Shown here: positions 17,786-26,500 of the stretch, piece by piece
How the letters are laid out: each line of letters opens with the position of its first letter
Position numbering within the stretch: the first letter of the stretch is position 1
Source: Streptomyces glaucescens
Lineage (GTDB): Bacteria > Actinomycetota > Actinomycetes > Streptomycetales > Streptomycetaceae
NCBI RefSeq assembly: GCF_000761215.1
Contig: NZ_CP009438.1
Span: 5,622,501 to 5,686,500, forward strand
DNA length: 64,000 nucleotides
Direction: 5' to 3'
Position numbers and translations under genes: made by a program
The notes under the pieces: generated by a model
What the model was told of the DNA's origin: nothing
The model's input: only the letters and a program-made list of their open reading frames with translations
Databases searched by the model: none

Positions 17786-19258
17786 ATGCCTGAACGCCGT
17801 ACCGTCGCACTGGTCACCCTTGGCTGCGCCCGTAACGAGGTGGACTCCGAGGAGCTCGCAGGCCGTTTGGAGGCGGACGGCTGGCAGCTCGTCGAGGACG
17901 CCGCGGACGCCGATGTCGCCGTCGTCAACACCTGCGGCTTCGTCGACGCCGCCAAGAAGGACTCCGTCGACGCCCTGCTGGAGGCCAACGACCTCAAGGG
18001 CCACGGCAAGACCCAGGCCGTGGTGGCGGTCGGCTGCATGGCCGAGCGGTACGGCAAGGAGCTGGCCGAAGCCCTGCCCGAGGCCGACGGCGTGCTCGGC
18101 TTCGACGACTACGCCGACATCTCCGACCGGCTCCAGACCATCCTGAACGGCGGCATCCACGCCGCCCACACCCCGCGCGACCGGCGCAAGCTGCTGCCGA
18201 TCAGCCCCGCCGAGCGCCAGGAGTCCGCGGCCGAGGTCGCCCTTCCCGGGCACGCGCCCGCCGACCTCCCGGAGGGCCTGGCCCCCGCCTCCGGCCCCCG
18301 CGCGCCGCTGCGCCGCCGCCTCGACGGCTCCCCGGTCGCCTCGGTGAAGCTGGCCTCCGGCTGCGACCGGCGCTGCACCTTCTGCGCCATCCCCTCCTTC
18401 CGCGGCTCCTTCATCTCCCGCCGCCCCAGCGACGTGCTGAACGAGACCCGCTGGCTCGCCGAGCAGGGCGTCAAGGAGATCATGCTGGTCTCCGAGAACA
18501 ACACCTCGTACGGCAAGGACCTGGGCGACATCCGCCTGCTGGAGTCGCTGCTGCCCGAGCTCGCCGGGGTGGACGGCATCGAGCGGGTGCGAGTGAGCTA
18601 CCTGCAGCCCGCCGAGATGCGCCCCGGGCTCATCGACGTGCTCACCTCCACGCCCAAGGTCGCCCCCTACTTCGACCTCTCCTTCCAGCACTCCGCCCCG
18701 GACGTGCTCCGCGCGATGCGCCGCTTCGGCGACACCGACCGCTTCCTGGAGCTGCTGGACACCATCCGGGGCAAGGCCCCCGAGGCCGGTGTGCGCTCCA
18801 ACTTCATCGTCGGCTTCCCCGGCGAGACCGAGGCCGACCTGGCCGAGCTGGAGCGCTTCCTGAACGGCGCGCGCCTGGACGCCATCGGCGTCTTCGGCTA
18901 CTCCGACGAGGAAGGCACCGAGGCCGCGACGTACGACAACAAGCTCGACGAGGACGTGGTCGCCGAGCGGCTGGCGCACATCTCCCGGCTGGCCGAGGAA
19001 CTGGTCTCGCAGCGCGCCGAGGAGCGCGTCGGCTCCACGGTGCAGGTCCTCGTCGAGTCGGTGGACGAGACCGAGGGCACCTACGGCCGCGCGGCCCACC
19101 AGGCGCCGGAGACGGACGGGCAGGTACTGCTCACGAGCGGCGCGGGCCTGAGCGTCGGCCGTATGGTCGAGGCCAAGGTGGTCGGTACGGAGGGTGTCGA
19201 CCTGGTGGCCGAGCCGCTGGCGGGCCATCCCGGAGGCAGTGAGGAGGCGGGCAGATGA
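17786..19258 (+). CDS. rimO: Ribosomal protein S12 methylthiotransferase RimO
   Basis: A 490-residue radical-SAM enzyme that adds a methylthio group to a conserved aspartate of ribosomal protein S12. The N-terminal MTTase domain (about 1-140) carries cysteines for an auxiliary iron-sulfur cluster (GCARNEVDSE, NTCGFVDAAKK). The radical-SAM domain has CDRRCTFC starting at Cys193, and a C-terminal TRAM domain follows. FVDAAKKDS distinguishes it from MiaB, which is also encoded in this window at 50172. No Shine-Dalgarno precedes ATG 17786. A TAGTCT hexamer ends 7 nt before the start, suggesting a leaderless mRNA. Its stop overlaps the pgsA start by 4 nt (ATGA). Confidence 0.95.
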   Translation: MPERRTVALVTLGCARNEVDSEELAGRLEADGWQLVEDAADADVAVVNTCGFVDAAKKDSVDALLEANDLKGHGKTQAVVAVGCMAERYGKELAEALPEADGVLGFDDYADISDRLQTILNGGIHAAHTPRDRRKLLPISPAERQESAAEVALPGHAPADLPEGLAPASGPRAPLRRRLDGSPVASVKLASGCDRRCTFCAIPSFRGSFISRRPSDVLNETRWLAEQGVKEIMLVSENNTSYGKDLGDIRLLESLLPELAGVDGIERVRVSYLQPAEMRPGLIDVLTSTPKVAPYFDLSFQHSAPDVLRAMRRFGDTDRFLELLDTIRGKAPEAGVRSNFIVGFPGETEADLAELERFLNGARLDAIGVFGYSDEEGTEAATYDNKLDEDVVAERLAHISRLAEELVSQRAEERVGSTVQVLVESVDETEGTYGRAAHQAPETDGQVLLTSGAGLSVGRMVEAKVVGTEGVDLVAEPLAGHPGGSEEAGR

Positions 19259-20121
19259 CCGGAGTGCCGGCGGCCGCGGGCGGACCCGCCCGGGCGAACG
19301 GCGCGGCTGCGGCTCCCGCCCCGGCAACGGGGACGGCAGGGGTCGCCGCCCACGGCCAGAGTGCCGCCGGGCCCCGCGGGGCCGCGCCGGCCGCCGCGGT
19401 GCCGGACGGGCCGGAGGGCGGCCCCCCCGCCCCCGCTGCGCACGGCGGAGTCTCCGGGGACGCGGTGTCCGGCGGCGGCCCGGAGAGCGCGAAGCCCGCG
19501 CGGGGCGGCAAGATCGCGGCTGCCGCGGTCAATCAGGCCAGTGTCTGGAACATCGCCAATCTGCTGACCATGCTGCGGCTGGTCCTGGTGCCGGCCTTCG
19601 TCGCCCTGATGCTCGCCGACGGGGGGTACGACCCCGCGTGGCGTTCGCTCGCCTGGGCGGCCTTCGCCATCGCCATGATCACCGATCTGTTCGACGGCCA
19701 TCTGGCCCGCACCTACAACCTCGTCACCGACTTCGGGAAGATCGCCGACCCCATCGCCGACAAGGCGATCATGGGGGCGGCGCTGATCTGTCTCTCGGCA
19801 CTGGGCGACCTGCCGTGGTGGGTGACGGCGGTGATCCTCGGACGGGAACTCGGGGTCACCCTGCTGCGTTTTCTCGTCATTCGGTACGGGGTCATCCCGG
19901 CGAGCCGGGGCGGCAAGCTCAAGACCCTCACACAGGGCGTGGCCGTCGGGATGTACGTGCTGGCGCTGACGGGGTGGCTCGCCACCCTGCGCTTCTGGGT
20001 GATGGCCGCGGCGGTCGTGCTGACCGTGGTGACCGGACTGGACTATGTGAGACAGGCCATTGTGCTGCGCCGGCAGGGAATCGCCGAGCGCAAGGCCGCG
20101 TTGGAGGAGACGGAAGGGTGA
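19255..20121 (+). CDS. pgsA: CDP-diacylglycerol-glycerol-3-phosphate 3-phosphatidyltransferase-like PgsA
   Basis: A 288-residue membrane enzyme of the CDP-alcohol phosphatidyltransferase family, expected to make phosphatidylglycerophosphate. The family signature DGxxAR(x8)GxxxDxxxD is complete in DGHLARTYNLVTDFGKIADP and the D that follows. About six membrane segments run from residue 98 to 270. The first 80 residues are an Ala/Gly/Pro-rich extension that lacks structure and is absent from most homologues. It is translationally coupled to rimO upstream (ATGA) and cinA downstream (GTGA). Actinobacteria carry several pgsA paralogues, so the lipid product is inferred. Confidence 0.88.
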   Translation: MTGVPAAAGGPARANGAAAAPAPATGTAGVAAHGQSAAGPRGAAPAAAVPDGPEGGPPAPAAHGGVSGDAVSGGGPESAKPARGGKIAAAAVNQASVWNIANLLTMLRLVLVPAFVALMLADGGYDPAWRSLAWAAFAIAMITDLFDGHLARTYNLVTDFGKIADPIADKAIMGAALICLSALGDLPWWVTAVILGRELGVTLLRFLVIRYGVIPASRGGKLKTLTQGVAVGMYVLALTGWLATLRFWVMAAAVVLTVVTGLDYVRQAIVLRRQGIAERKAALEETEG

Positions 20122-20675
20122 GTTCCACGGCTGCCGGCATCGCCGCCGACGTGGTGCGACTACTCACGGTGAGGGGCGAGACGGTCGCCGTCGCCGAGTC
20201 GCTGACCGGTGGACTCGTCGCCGCGGAGCTCACGGCGGTCCCGGGGGCGTCCAAGGCGTTCCGCGGCTCGGTGACGGCCTACGCCACCGAGCTGAAGCAC
20301 CGGATGCTCGGCGTCGACGCCGGTCTGCTGGCCGGGCGCGGGGCGGTGGATCCGCAGGTCGCGGCACAGATGGCGGCCGGAGTCCGCGAGGCGCTCGGAG
20401 CCGACTGGGGAATCGCCACCACCGGAGTCGCCGGCCCCGACCCCCAGGACGGACAGCCCGTCGGGACGGTTTTCGTGGCGCTGGACGGGCCCGTTGGGCC
20501 GGGTTCCGGTTCTGCCGGTGGCGGAAAAGTGCGGCCGCTGCGGTTGAACGGCGACCGCGCGGAAATTCGTATGGAGAGTGTACGGAGCGTACTCGCACTC
20601 CTCCTGACGGAACTTGCGAGCGAACAGACCGGGAATGAGCGGGCACAGGATACGGAACAGAACGGGGGGTTTTGA
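20118..20675 (+). CDS. cinA: CinA C-terminal family nicotinamide-nucleotide amidohydrolase
   Basis: A 185-residue single-domain protein matching the C-terminal (PncC) domain of CinA, which deamidates nicotinamide mononucleotide in pyridine nucleotide recycling. Visible motifs are VAVAESLTGGLVAAELT near 24-40, and GIATTGVAGPDPQDGQPVGT near 98-117. The N-terminal MoaB-like domain of full-length CinA is absent. A Gly/Ser-rich loop (about 130-142) interrupts the usual sequence. The GTG start overlaps the pgsA stop, with GGAAGG upstream. The pgsA-cinA-clgR order is conserved across actinobacteria. Confidence 0.88.
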   Translation: MSSTAAGIAADVVRLLTVRGETVAVAESLTGGLVAAELTAVPGASKAFRGSVTAYATELKHRMLGVDAGLLAGRGAVDPQVAAQMAAGVREALGADWGIATTGVAGPDPQDGQPVGTVFVALDGPVGPGSGSAGGGKVRPLRLNGDRAEIRMESVRSVLALLLTELASEQTGNERAQDTEQNGGF

Positions 20676-20784
20676 TGTTTGCAGCCCTGAGTGAACACGA
20701 CATCGCTCCCCGCACGGCCGCGGCGCGAGGCGGTACGGTGGGGCGTGAAGGATGCGGCTACGCGGTCCGAGGAGGGAGCCACCG

Positions 20785-21165
20785 ATGATTCTGCTCCGTC
20801 GCCTGCTGGGTGACGTGCTGCGTCGGCAGCGCCAGCGCCAGGGCCGTACTCTGCGCGAAGTCTCCTCGTCCGCCCGAGTGTCACTCGGCTATCTCTCCGA
20901 GGTGGAGCGGGGGCAGAAGGAGGCTTCCTCCGAACTGCTCGCCGCCATCTGCGACGCGCTGGACGTACGGATGTCCGAGCTGATGCGGGAAGTGAGCGAC
21001 GAGCTCGCCCTCGCCGAGCTGGCCCAGTCCGCTGCGGCCACCCCCAGTGAGCCTGTACACACGCCGGTTCGTCCGATGCTGGGTTCCGTCTCGGTGACCG
21101 GTGTGCCACCGGAACGGGTGACCATCAAGGCGCCCGCCGAAGCGGTGGACGTGGTCGCCGCGTGA
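20785..21165 (+). CDS. clgR: ClgR, XRE-family activator of Clp protease genes
   Basis: A 126-residue helix-turn-helix regulator (HTH about 11-65: LREVSSSARVSLGYLSEVER). It matches ClgR, which activates clpP1P2, clpC and lon in Streptomyces and corynebacteria. The C-terminus ends VDVVAA. In S. lividans the terminal Ala-Ala is the signal by which ClpP degrades ClgR, so the feedback degron is kept. ATG 20785 is preceded by GGAGGGAGCC. I did not find the reported ClgR box (GTTCGC, 5 nt, GCG) in the short region upstream. It lies downstream of pgsA-cinA, as in Corynebacterium and Mycobacterium. Confidence 0.88.
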   Translation: MILLRRLLGDVLRRQRQRQGRTLREVSSSARVSLGYLSEVERGQKEASSELLAAICDALDVRMSELMREVSDELALAELAQSAAATPSEPVHTPVRPMLGSVSVTGVPPERVTIKAPAEAVDVVAA

Positions 21166-21198
21166 GTGTCTCGCGGCCCTGAAAGAGCGTGACGTGTG

Positions 21199-21235
21199 AG
21201 CCCCGGCCGGGGCTTCTCCGGGAAGACCGGAGAAG
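21199..21235 (+). terminator. Double hairpin terminator after clgR
   Basis: Two adjacent hairpins: AGCCCCGG/CCGGGGCT at 21199-21214, and CTTCTCCGG/CCGGAGAAG with loop GAAGA at 21213-21235. They are followed by a G-rich stretch and TTTT near 21247-21250. Together they should end the rimO-pgsA-cinA-clgR transcript before dpsC. Confidence 0.65.
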
Positions 21236-21382
21236 TGGGGTCGGGGTTTTCGCATGTCCGGACGCAGTCTCGCCCGATCCGTCCTTCCCCGTTGTCACTT
21301 AGGGTATTTGCTCCGTTTGCCGCGTATGACGGATCCGGTCATGGTGGAGGGGCCACGACTGGGTGAGTCACCGGAGGTGCGG

Positions 21383-21853
21383 ATGAACGTCGTGAAGAGC
21401 CCGCTGTCCGACACGGACCTGAAGACCGTCGCCGACGCACTGCAAGGGGCGCTCGTCGACCTGGTCGACCTCGCGCTGGTGGCGAAGCAGGTGCACTGGA
21501 ACGTCGTCGGCCCGCGGTTCCGGTCGGTGCACCTCCAACTCGACGAGGTGGTGGACTCCGCGCGCACGCACTCCGACACGGTGGCCGAACGGGCCTCCGC
21601 GCTCGGCGTCTCACCCGACGGACGCGCCTCGACGGTGGCCTCCGGCAGCGGCATCGGGGAAGTGGCCGGCGGATGGGTCAGGGACGAGGACGCGGTGCGG
21701 GTGCTCGTGGGCGCGCTCGGCGCGGTGATCACCCGCATGCGGGACCGGGTGACCGCCACCGAGCAACCCGATCCCGTGTCCCAGGACATCCTCATCGCCA
21801 TCACGGCGGACCTGGAGAAGCACCACTGGATGTTCCAGGCCGAGAACGGGTGA
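21383..21853 (+). CDS. dpsC: DpsC-like ferritin-family DNA-binding protein from starved cells
   Basis: A 156-residue four-helix Dps/ferritin protein that should store iron and protect DNA. The ferroxidase segment is present: KQVHWNVVGPRFRSVHLQLD near 35-54, then DTVAERASALG. The C-terminal helix ends DLEKHHWMFQAENG. The position after clgR matches dpsC of S. coelicolor. ATG 21383 is chosen because GGAGGTG lies just upstream; in-frame ATGs at 21326 and 21341 lack ribosome sites. A GGGTAT at 21302-21307 resembles the -10 of SigB-type stress promoters, but the -35 half (GnnT) is not at the expected distance. Confidence 0.88.
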   Translation: MNVVKSPLSDTDLKTVADALQGALVDLVDLALVAKQVHWNVVGPRFRSVHLQLDEVVDSARTHSDTVAERASALGVSPDGRASTVASGSGIGEVAGGWVRDEDAVRVLVGALGAVITRMRDRVTATEQPDPVSQDILIAITADLEKHHWMFQAENG

Positions 21854-21870
21854 CGCCGGACGACCCGAGT

Positions 21871-21920
21871 GGTGCGCTCCCGTGCCCGTGGTGCGCCCCC
21901 GTGCCCGCGGTGCGCCCTCC
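21871..21920. repeat. 19-bp direct repeat downstream of dpsC
   Basis: GGTGCGCYCCCGTGCCCGY occurs twice end to end (21871-21889 and 21890-21908), followed by a partial third copy. It is non-coding and lies between the dpsC stop and a small membrane protein gene. Confidence 0.7.
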
Positions 21921-21999
21921 CCGCGCTGAGAGCGGCCCTCTGGCGTCGGCCCGGTCGGGGTGAGACGGCGTTCTGGCGGCGGGCTGGAGGTGACGGGCC

Positions 22000-22308
22000 A
22001 TGGCGGGGCGGATAGTGCGCTGGGGGGCCGTTCTGGGGCTCGGAGCGGTGTGGTGGTGGGCCCTGTTCCGGGTCGTGGTCGCCGCGGACGCGGGGGCGCT
22101 CGAAGGGGCCCTGGTGGCCGGGGGGTGGGGGCTCAGTCTGCTCCCGGTCCACACCGTGTCCAAGGCGAGGGCCGTCGGAGCGGTCGGGACCGGGCGCTGG
22201 CGGGCGGCCTGGCGGGCGGGGGGTGCGGCTGCGGACGCGAAGGCGGAGGCGGGTGTGGGCGGGAAGCCGGGTGAGGGGTCGGGTGGGTGTGAGCGGGGGG
22301 CCGGGTGA
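22000..22308 (+). CDS. Small membrane protein of unknown function
   Basis: A 102-residue product with two hydrophobic helices (about 8-27 and 33-52) and a basic Ala/Gly-rich tail. The start ATG 22000 has GGAGGTG upstream at a good distance, which is the main reason to accept it. I do not recognise a family. The low-complexity tail and the gap of about 250 nt on either side make the 3' limit less certain. Nothing is visible in 22309-22562, before the nei stop. Confidence 0.5.
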   Translation: MAGRIVRWGAVLGLGAVWWWALFRVVVAADAGALEGALVAGGWGLSLLPVHTVSKARAVGAVGTGRWRAAWRAGGAAADAKAEAGVGGKPGEGSGGCERGAG

Positions 22309-22562
22309 GGCAGCGGGGGCGGGATGGGGTCCGGGCTTGGCGAGTGTCTCCGCCGTGGCGTGGGGCTGGGCGAGGGGATAGAGCGGACGCGGGGTTTGGG
22401 GGTGGAGGGGAGTGTGGGGGCGCGGGCGTTGCCGGGGGCCGTCAGGCCGTCGTTCCGCCTGGGGCGCTGACGTGTCGTTGTGCGGCGAAAGGGCCGGTGG
22501 CGTCCCGCGCGGGGGCGGACGCGAAGACGGGGTGGGCGGGCGCGAGCAGGGCTGACGGGCCG

Positions 22563-23429
22563 TCAGTCGGAGCGGTGCGGCGCCTTCGTCGGGTGCGCAC
22601 CGCGGGTGCGGGGGCCTGAACGAGAGGCGGCCGGGGCCGGAGCCGGGCCGGTCTGGCACCGGGGGCACCAGTAGGTGGGGCGGTCCCGGGAGCCGTCGCC
22701 CTGGTCGGCGATCCGCACGGGGGTGCCGCAGCGCAGGCAGGGGCGGGGCGCGCGGCCGTAGACGTACAAACCCTGACCGCGGCGGCCTGTGGTGCTGCGG
22801 ACCGGGCGTTCACGGTTGGCCTCCAGCAGCTTCTTGGCGAGGACCGGGAGCTGGGCGGCACGGTCGGCGGGAAGGGCGCCGACGGGCAGCCAGGGTGTGG
22901 CGCCGAGCAGGAAGCACAGCTCGCTCTTGAAGACATTGCCGATCCCGGCGAGGTTGCGCTGGTCCAGGAGAGCCTCGCCGAGGGGGCGCGCGGGGTCGGC
23001 GAGGAGGTTGGCCAGGGCCCGGTCGGCGTCCCAGTCGGGGCCCAGCAGGTCGGGGCCGAGGTGACCCACCGCACGGTCCTCGTCGGCCGTGCGGAGCAGT
23101 TCGAGGACGGGGAGGCGGTACCCGACAGCCGTGCGGTCCGCGGTGCCGAGGATCGCGCGGATCTGGTGCTCCGGACCACCGGTCCAGCGCTCACCGGCCT
23201 TGTAGATCCTCCAGGAGCCGTCCATCCTCAGGTGCGAGTGGACGGTGAGGCCGCCTTCGACGCGGGTGAGGAGGTGCTTGCCGCGCGGGGTGACGTCCAG
23301 GACGGTACGGCCGGTGAGGTCGGCCGTCGCGAACCGGGGCACCCGCAGGTCCGAGCGGGTCAGCACCTTGCCCGCGAGGGCGGCGTGCAACCGGCTCGCG
23401 GCCTGCCAGACGGTGTCTCCTTCAGGCAT
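22563..23429 (-). CDS. nei: Nei-type endonuclease VIII / DNA glycosylase
   Basis: A 288-residue base-excision repair glycosylase of the Fpg/Nei family. The mature N-terminus PEGDTVW (catalytic Pro2, Glu3) marks the Nei rather than the MutM branch. The helix-two-turn-helix segment DQRNLAGIGNVFKSE lies near 150-165. A C-terminal zinc finger has CLRCG and YWCPRC. About 30 basic Pro-rich residues follow. It lies 76 nt downstream of lhr on the same strand. The same lhr-nei2 pairing occurs in mycobacteria, supporting a joint role in DNA repair. Confidence 0.93.
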   Translation of the reverse strand: MPEGDTVWQAASRLHAALAGKVLTRSDLRVPRFATADLTGRTVLDVTPRGKHLLTRVEGGLTVHSHLRMDGSWRIYKAGERWTGGPEHQIRAILGTADRTAVGYRLPVLELLRTADEDRAVGHLGPDLLGPDWDADRALANLLADPARPLGEALLDQRNLAGIGNVFKSELCFLLGATPWLPVGALPADRAAQLPVLAKKLLEANRERPVRSTTGRRGQGLYVYGRAPRPCLRCGTPVRIADQGDGSRDRPTYWCPRCQTGPAPAPAASRSGPRTRGAHPTKAPHRSD

Positions 23430-23505
23430 GCGTCAAGGGTGGCACGAGCGGGCGGCCGAGTGCGTTCCCGGGGGCGTGGTTCCGGGTGCCCGCACGTGCC
23501 GGTGC

Positions 23506-26500
23506 TCAGGCGCGCAGCCGCAGCCCCCTCGGGGTGGCGACGAAGCCCGCGCCCTCCAGGAGGGCACCGATGGGCGAGGTCAGGGCCTGGACACCGTTGA
23601 TCCGCTCCACGGTGACCGTGCCGAGCGAGCCCGCGCGGGCGGCTGCGGAGAGCGCGTCCGCGGCGGCGCGCAGCCGGGGGTCGTCCGCGGGTTCGGTGTC
23701 CTGGTCGGCGGGCCAGGCCAGCAGTGTCTTGCCGCCGCGCTCCATGTACAGCACCAGGTCGCCCTCGACGAGGACGACGAGCGAGCCCGCCTTGCGACCG
23801 GGTTTGTGCCCGGCGTCGGTGGGCGGGTCGGGCCACGGGAGGGCCGCGCCGTAGGCGTTCGCCGGGTCGGCGGCGGCGAGGACGACGGCGCGCGGGACGG
23901 GGGGGCCGGTCAAGCGGCGGCCGGCGCCCTGGCCGAACGGCGGCCGCCCGCCGCCCGTCCGGGCAGGGGAGGAGCGGCCCCGGTCGCCCGGGGAGCCGTA
24001 CTCGTCCGGCACCGGGTGACCGGCCGGGGTGTCGAAGGGGTCGCCTCCGTCCGCGGTGTCGTACCAGGTGGCCGCGTGGTCCCCGAAGGGGCCCAGCGGG
24101 CGGGCGCCGTCGAGGAAGTCGGCGGTGGCCCTGTCGACGCCCACGGGCGCGCCCGTACCGTCGGGGCCGGGCATGGCGGCACCCGTGGGCCAGGGGGTGC
24201 CGGGACCGGTGCCGGGGCCCGGGAGACCGGGACTGCCGTGGGCGAAATCGGCGTCCGGGCGGCCGGCGTCGCGTTCGCGGGCGTTGGCCACCGCGCGGAG
24301 CCGGTCCACCGCGCCGTCCATCGCGAACTGGGCGGCGCCCAGGCCCTCCACCACATAGCCGCGGCGGGCCTGGCCGCTCTCCTCGAAGGCGGACAGGATG
24401 CGGTACACCGCCGAGAATCCGCCCTCCACGCCTTCGGCGGCCACCGCACCCCGGGTCACGACGCCGTGCCGGTCGAGCAGCGTGCGGGCCAGGGCGTGGG
24501 CGCGCACGGTGGTGTCGGGCTCGCGCGCGGGGAGCAGGGACCAGCGGCCGGCCACGGTCGGCGGGCCGCCGCGGGACGTGGGGCGCGCGGCGGCCGTCAG
24601 CGAGCCGTACCGCCCGCGCGGCACGGCGCGCTTGGCCCGGTGGGCCGTGGAACCCGCGGTGCGCCCGGAGCCCAGCAGGGCGCGCATCGGGGCGAGCGTG
24701 TCGTTGGTCAGCCGCCCGGACCAGGCCAGGTCCCACAGGACGTCGGCCAGTTGGGGGTCCGTGGCGTCGGGGTGGGTGGTGGCGCGCACCTGGTCGGCGA
24801 TCTGGCGGAAGAACAGGCCGTAGCCCCCGGAAAGGGTGTCCAGGACGGACTGGTGAAGAGCCGTCAGTTCGAGCGGATGCGGGGGCGGCAGCAGGAGGGG
24901 GGCCGCGTCCGCGAGATACAGGGAGACCCAGCCGTCCTTGCCGGGAAGGGCTCCGGCTCCGGCCCACACCACTTCTCCCGCGGCGGTCAGTTCGTCGAGC
25001 ATCGCCGGCGTGTAGCCGGCCACGCGGGACGGCAGGACCAGCCTCTCCAGGGCGGAGGCCGGGACGGAGGCGCCCTGGAGCTGTTCGAGGGCCCGCACCA
25101 GTCCGTCGACGCCGCGCAGGGCGTGACCCTGGCCGATGTGCTGCCACTGGGGGAGGAAGTGCGCCAGCGCGGGCGGTGGCACCGGCTCCAGTTCGTGCCG
25201 CAGGGCGGCGAGCGAACGGCGGCGCAGACGCCGCAGGACGGCCGCGTCGCACCACTCCTGGCCGATGCCCGCCGGATGGAACTCGCCTTGGACCACCCGC
25301 CCGGAGGCCGCGAGGCGCTGCAGGGCGCCCTCGGTGACCGCCACGCCGAGCCCGAAGCGGGCCGCCGCGGTGGCGGAGGTGAACGGGCCGTGGGTGCGGG
25401 CATAGCGGGCCAGGAGGTCGCCCAGGGGGTCCTTCACCGGTTCGGTGAAGGCTTCCGGGACACCGACGGGCAGGGCCGTGCCGAGGGCGTCGCGCAGCCG
25501 GCCCGCGTCCTCGATCGCCGCCCAGTGGCCGGCGCCGGCGATGCGCACCCGGATCGCGCGGCGCGCCCCGGCCAGCTCCTGGGCCCACTGGGGCTCGGCG
25601 CCCCGCTCGGCCAGTTCGGCGTCGGTGAGCGGGCCGAGCAGCCTCAGCAGGTCGGCGACGCCCTCGACGTCCTTGACCCGGCGGTCCTCGGTGAGCCACT
25701 GCAGCTCCCGCTCCAGCTCGGTCAGCACCTCCGCGTCGAGCAGCTCGCGCAGCTCCGCCTGGCCGAGCAGCTCGGCGAGCAGGCGCGAGTCCAGCGACAG
25801 GGCCGCAGCGCGGCGCTCGGCGAGCGGGGAGTCGCCCTCGTACAGGAACTGGGCGACGTACCCGAAGAGGAGGGACCGGGCGAAGGGGGACGGCTCGGGG
25901 GTGGTGACCTCGACCAGGCGGACCTTGCGGGACTCCAGGTCACCCATCAGCTCGACGAGACCGGGGACGTCGAAGACGTCCTGGAGGCATTCGCGGACGG
26001 CTTCCAGGACGATCGGGAACGAGCCGAACTCGCTCGCCACCTGGAGCAGCTGGGAGGCGCGCTGCCGCTGCTGCCACAGCGGGGTGCGCTTGCCCGGGTT
26101 GCGGCGCGGCAGCAGCAGCGCGCGGGCGGCGCACTCCCGGAAGCGGGCCGCGAACAGGGCCGAGCCGCCCACCTGGTCGGTGACGATCTGGTCGACCTCG
26201 CCCTTGTCGAAGACGACGTCCGCCGCGCCGACCGGTGCCTGCCCGGCGTCGTACTCCGCCCCGGCCCGCATGGGCTCCTGGTCGAGCAGGTCCATGCCCA
26301 GCAGGTCGGCGTCGGGCAGCCGCAGCACGATGCCGTCGTCGGCGTGCATCACCTGGGCGTCCATGCCGTACCGCTCGGAGAGCTTGGCGCCGAGCGCGAG
26401 CGCCCACGGGGCGTGGACCTGGGCGCCGAAGGGGGAGTGGACGACGACCCGCCAGTCACCGAGCTCGTCACGGAAACGCTCCACGACGATCGTGCGGTCG

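Noticed and set aside
20676..20784. ClgR binding box upstream of clgR
   Set aside because: No match to GTTCGC-N5-GCG was found; GTTTGCAGCCC near 20678 is too weak to call.
21302..21307. SigB-type promoter for dpsC (GGGTAT)
   Set aside because: The -10 half fits, but no GnnT is found 14-16 nt upstream, so only mentioned as a possibility.
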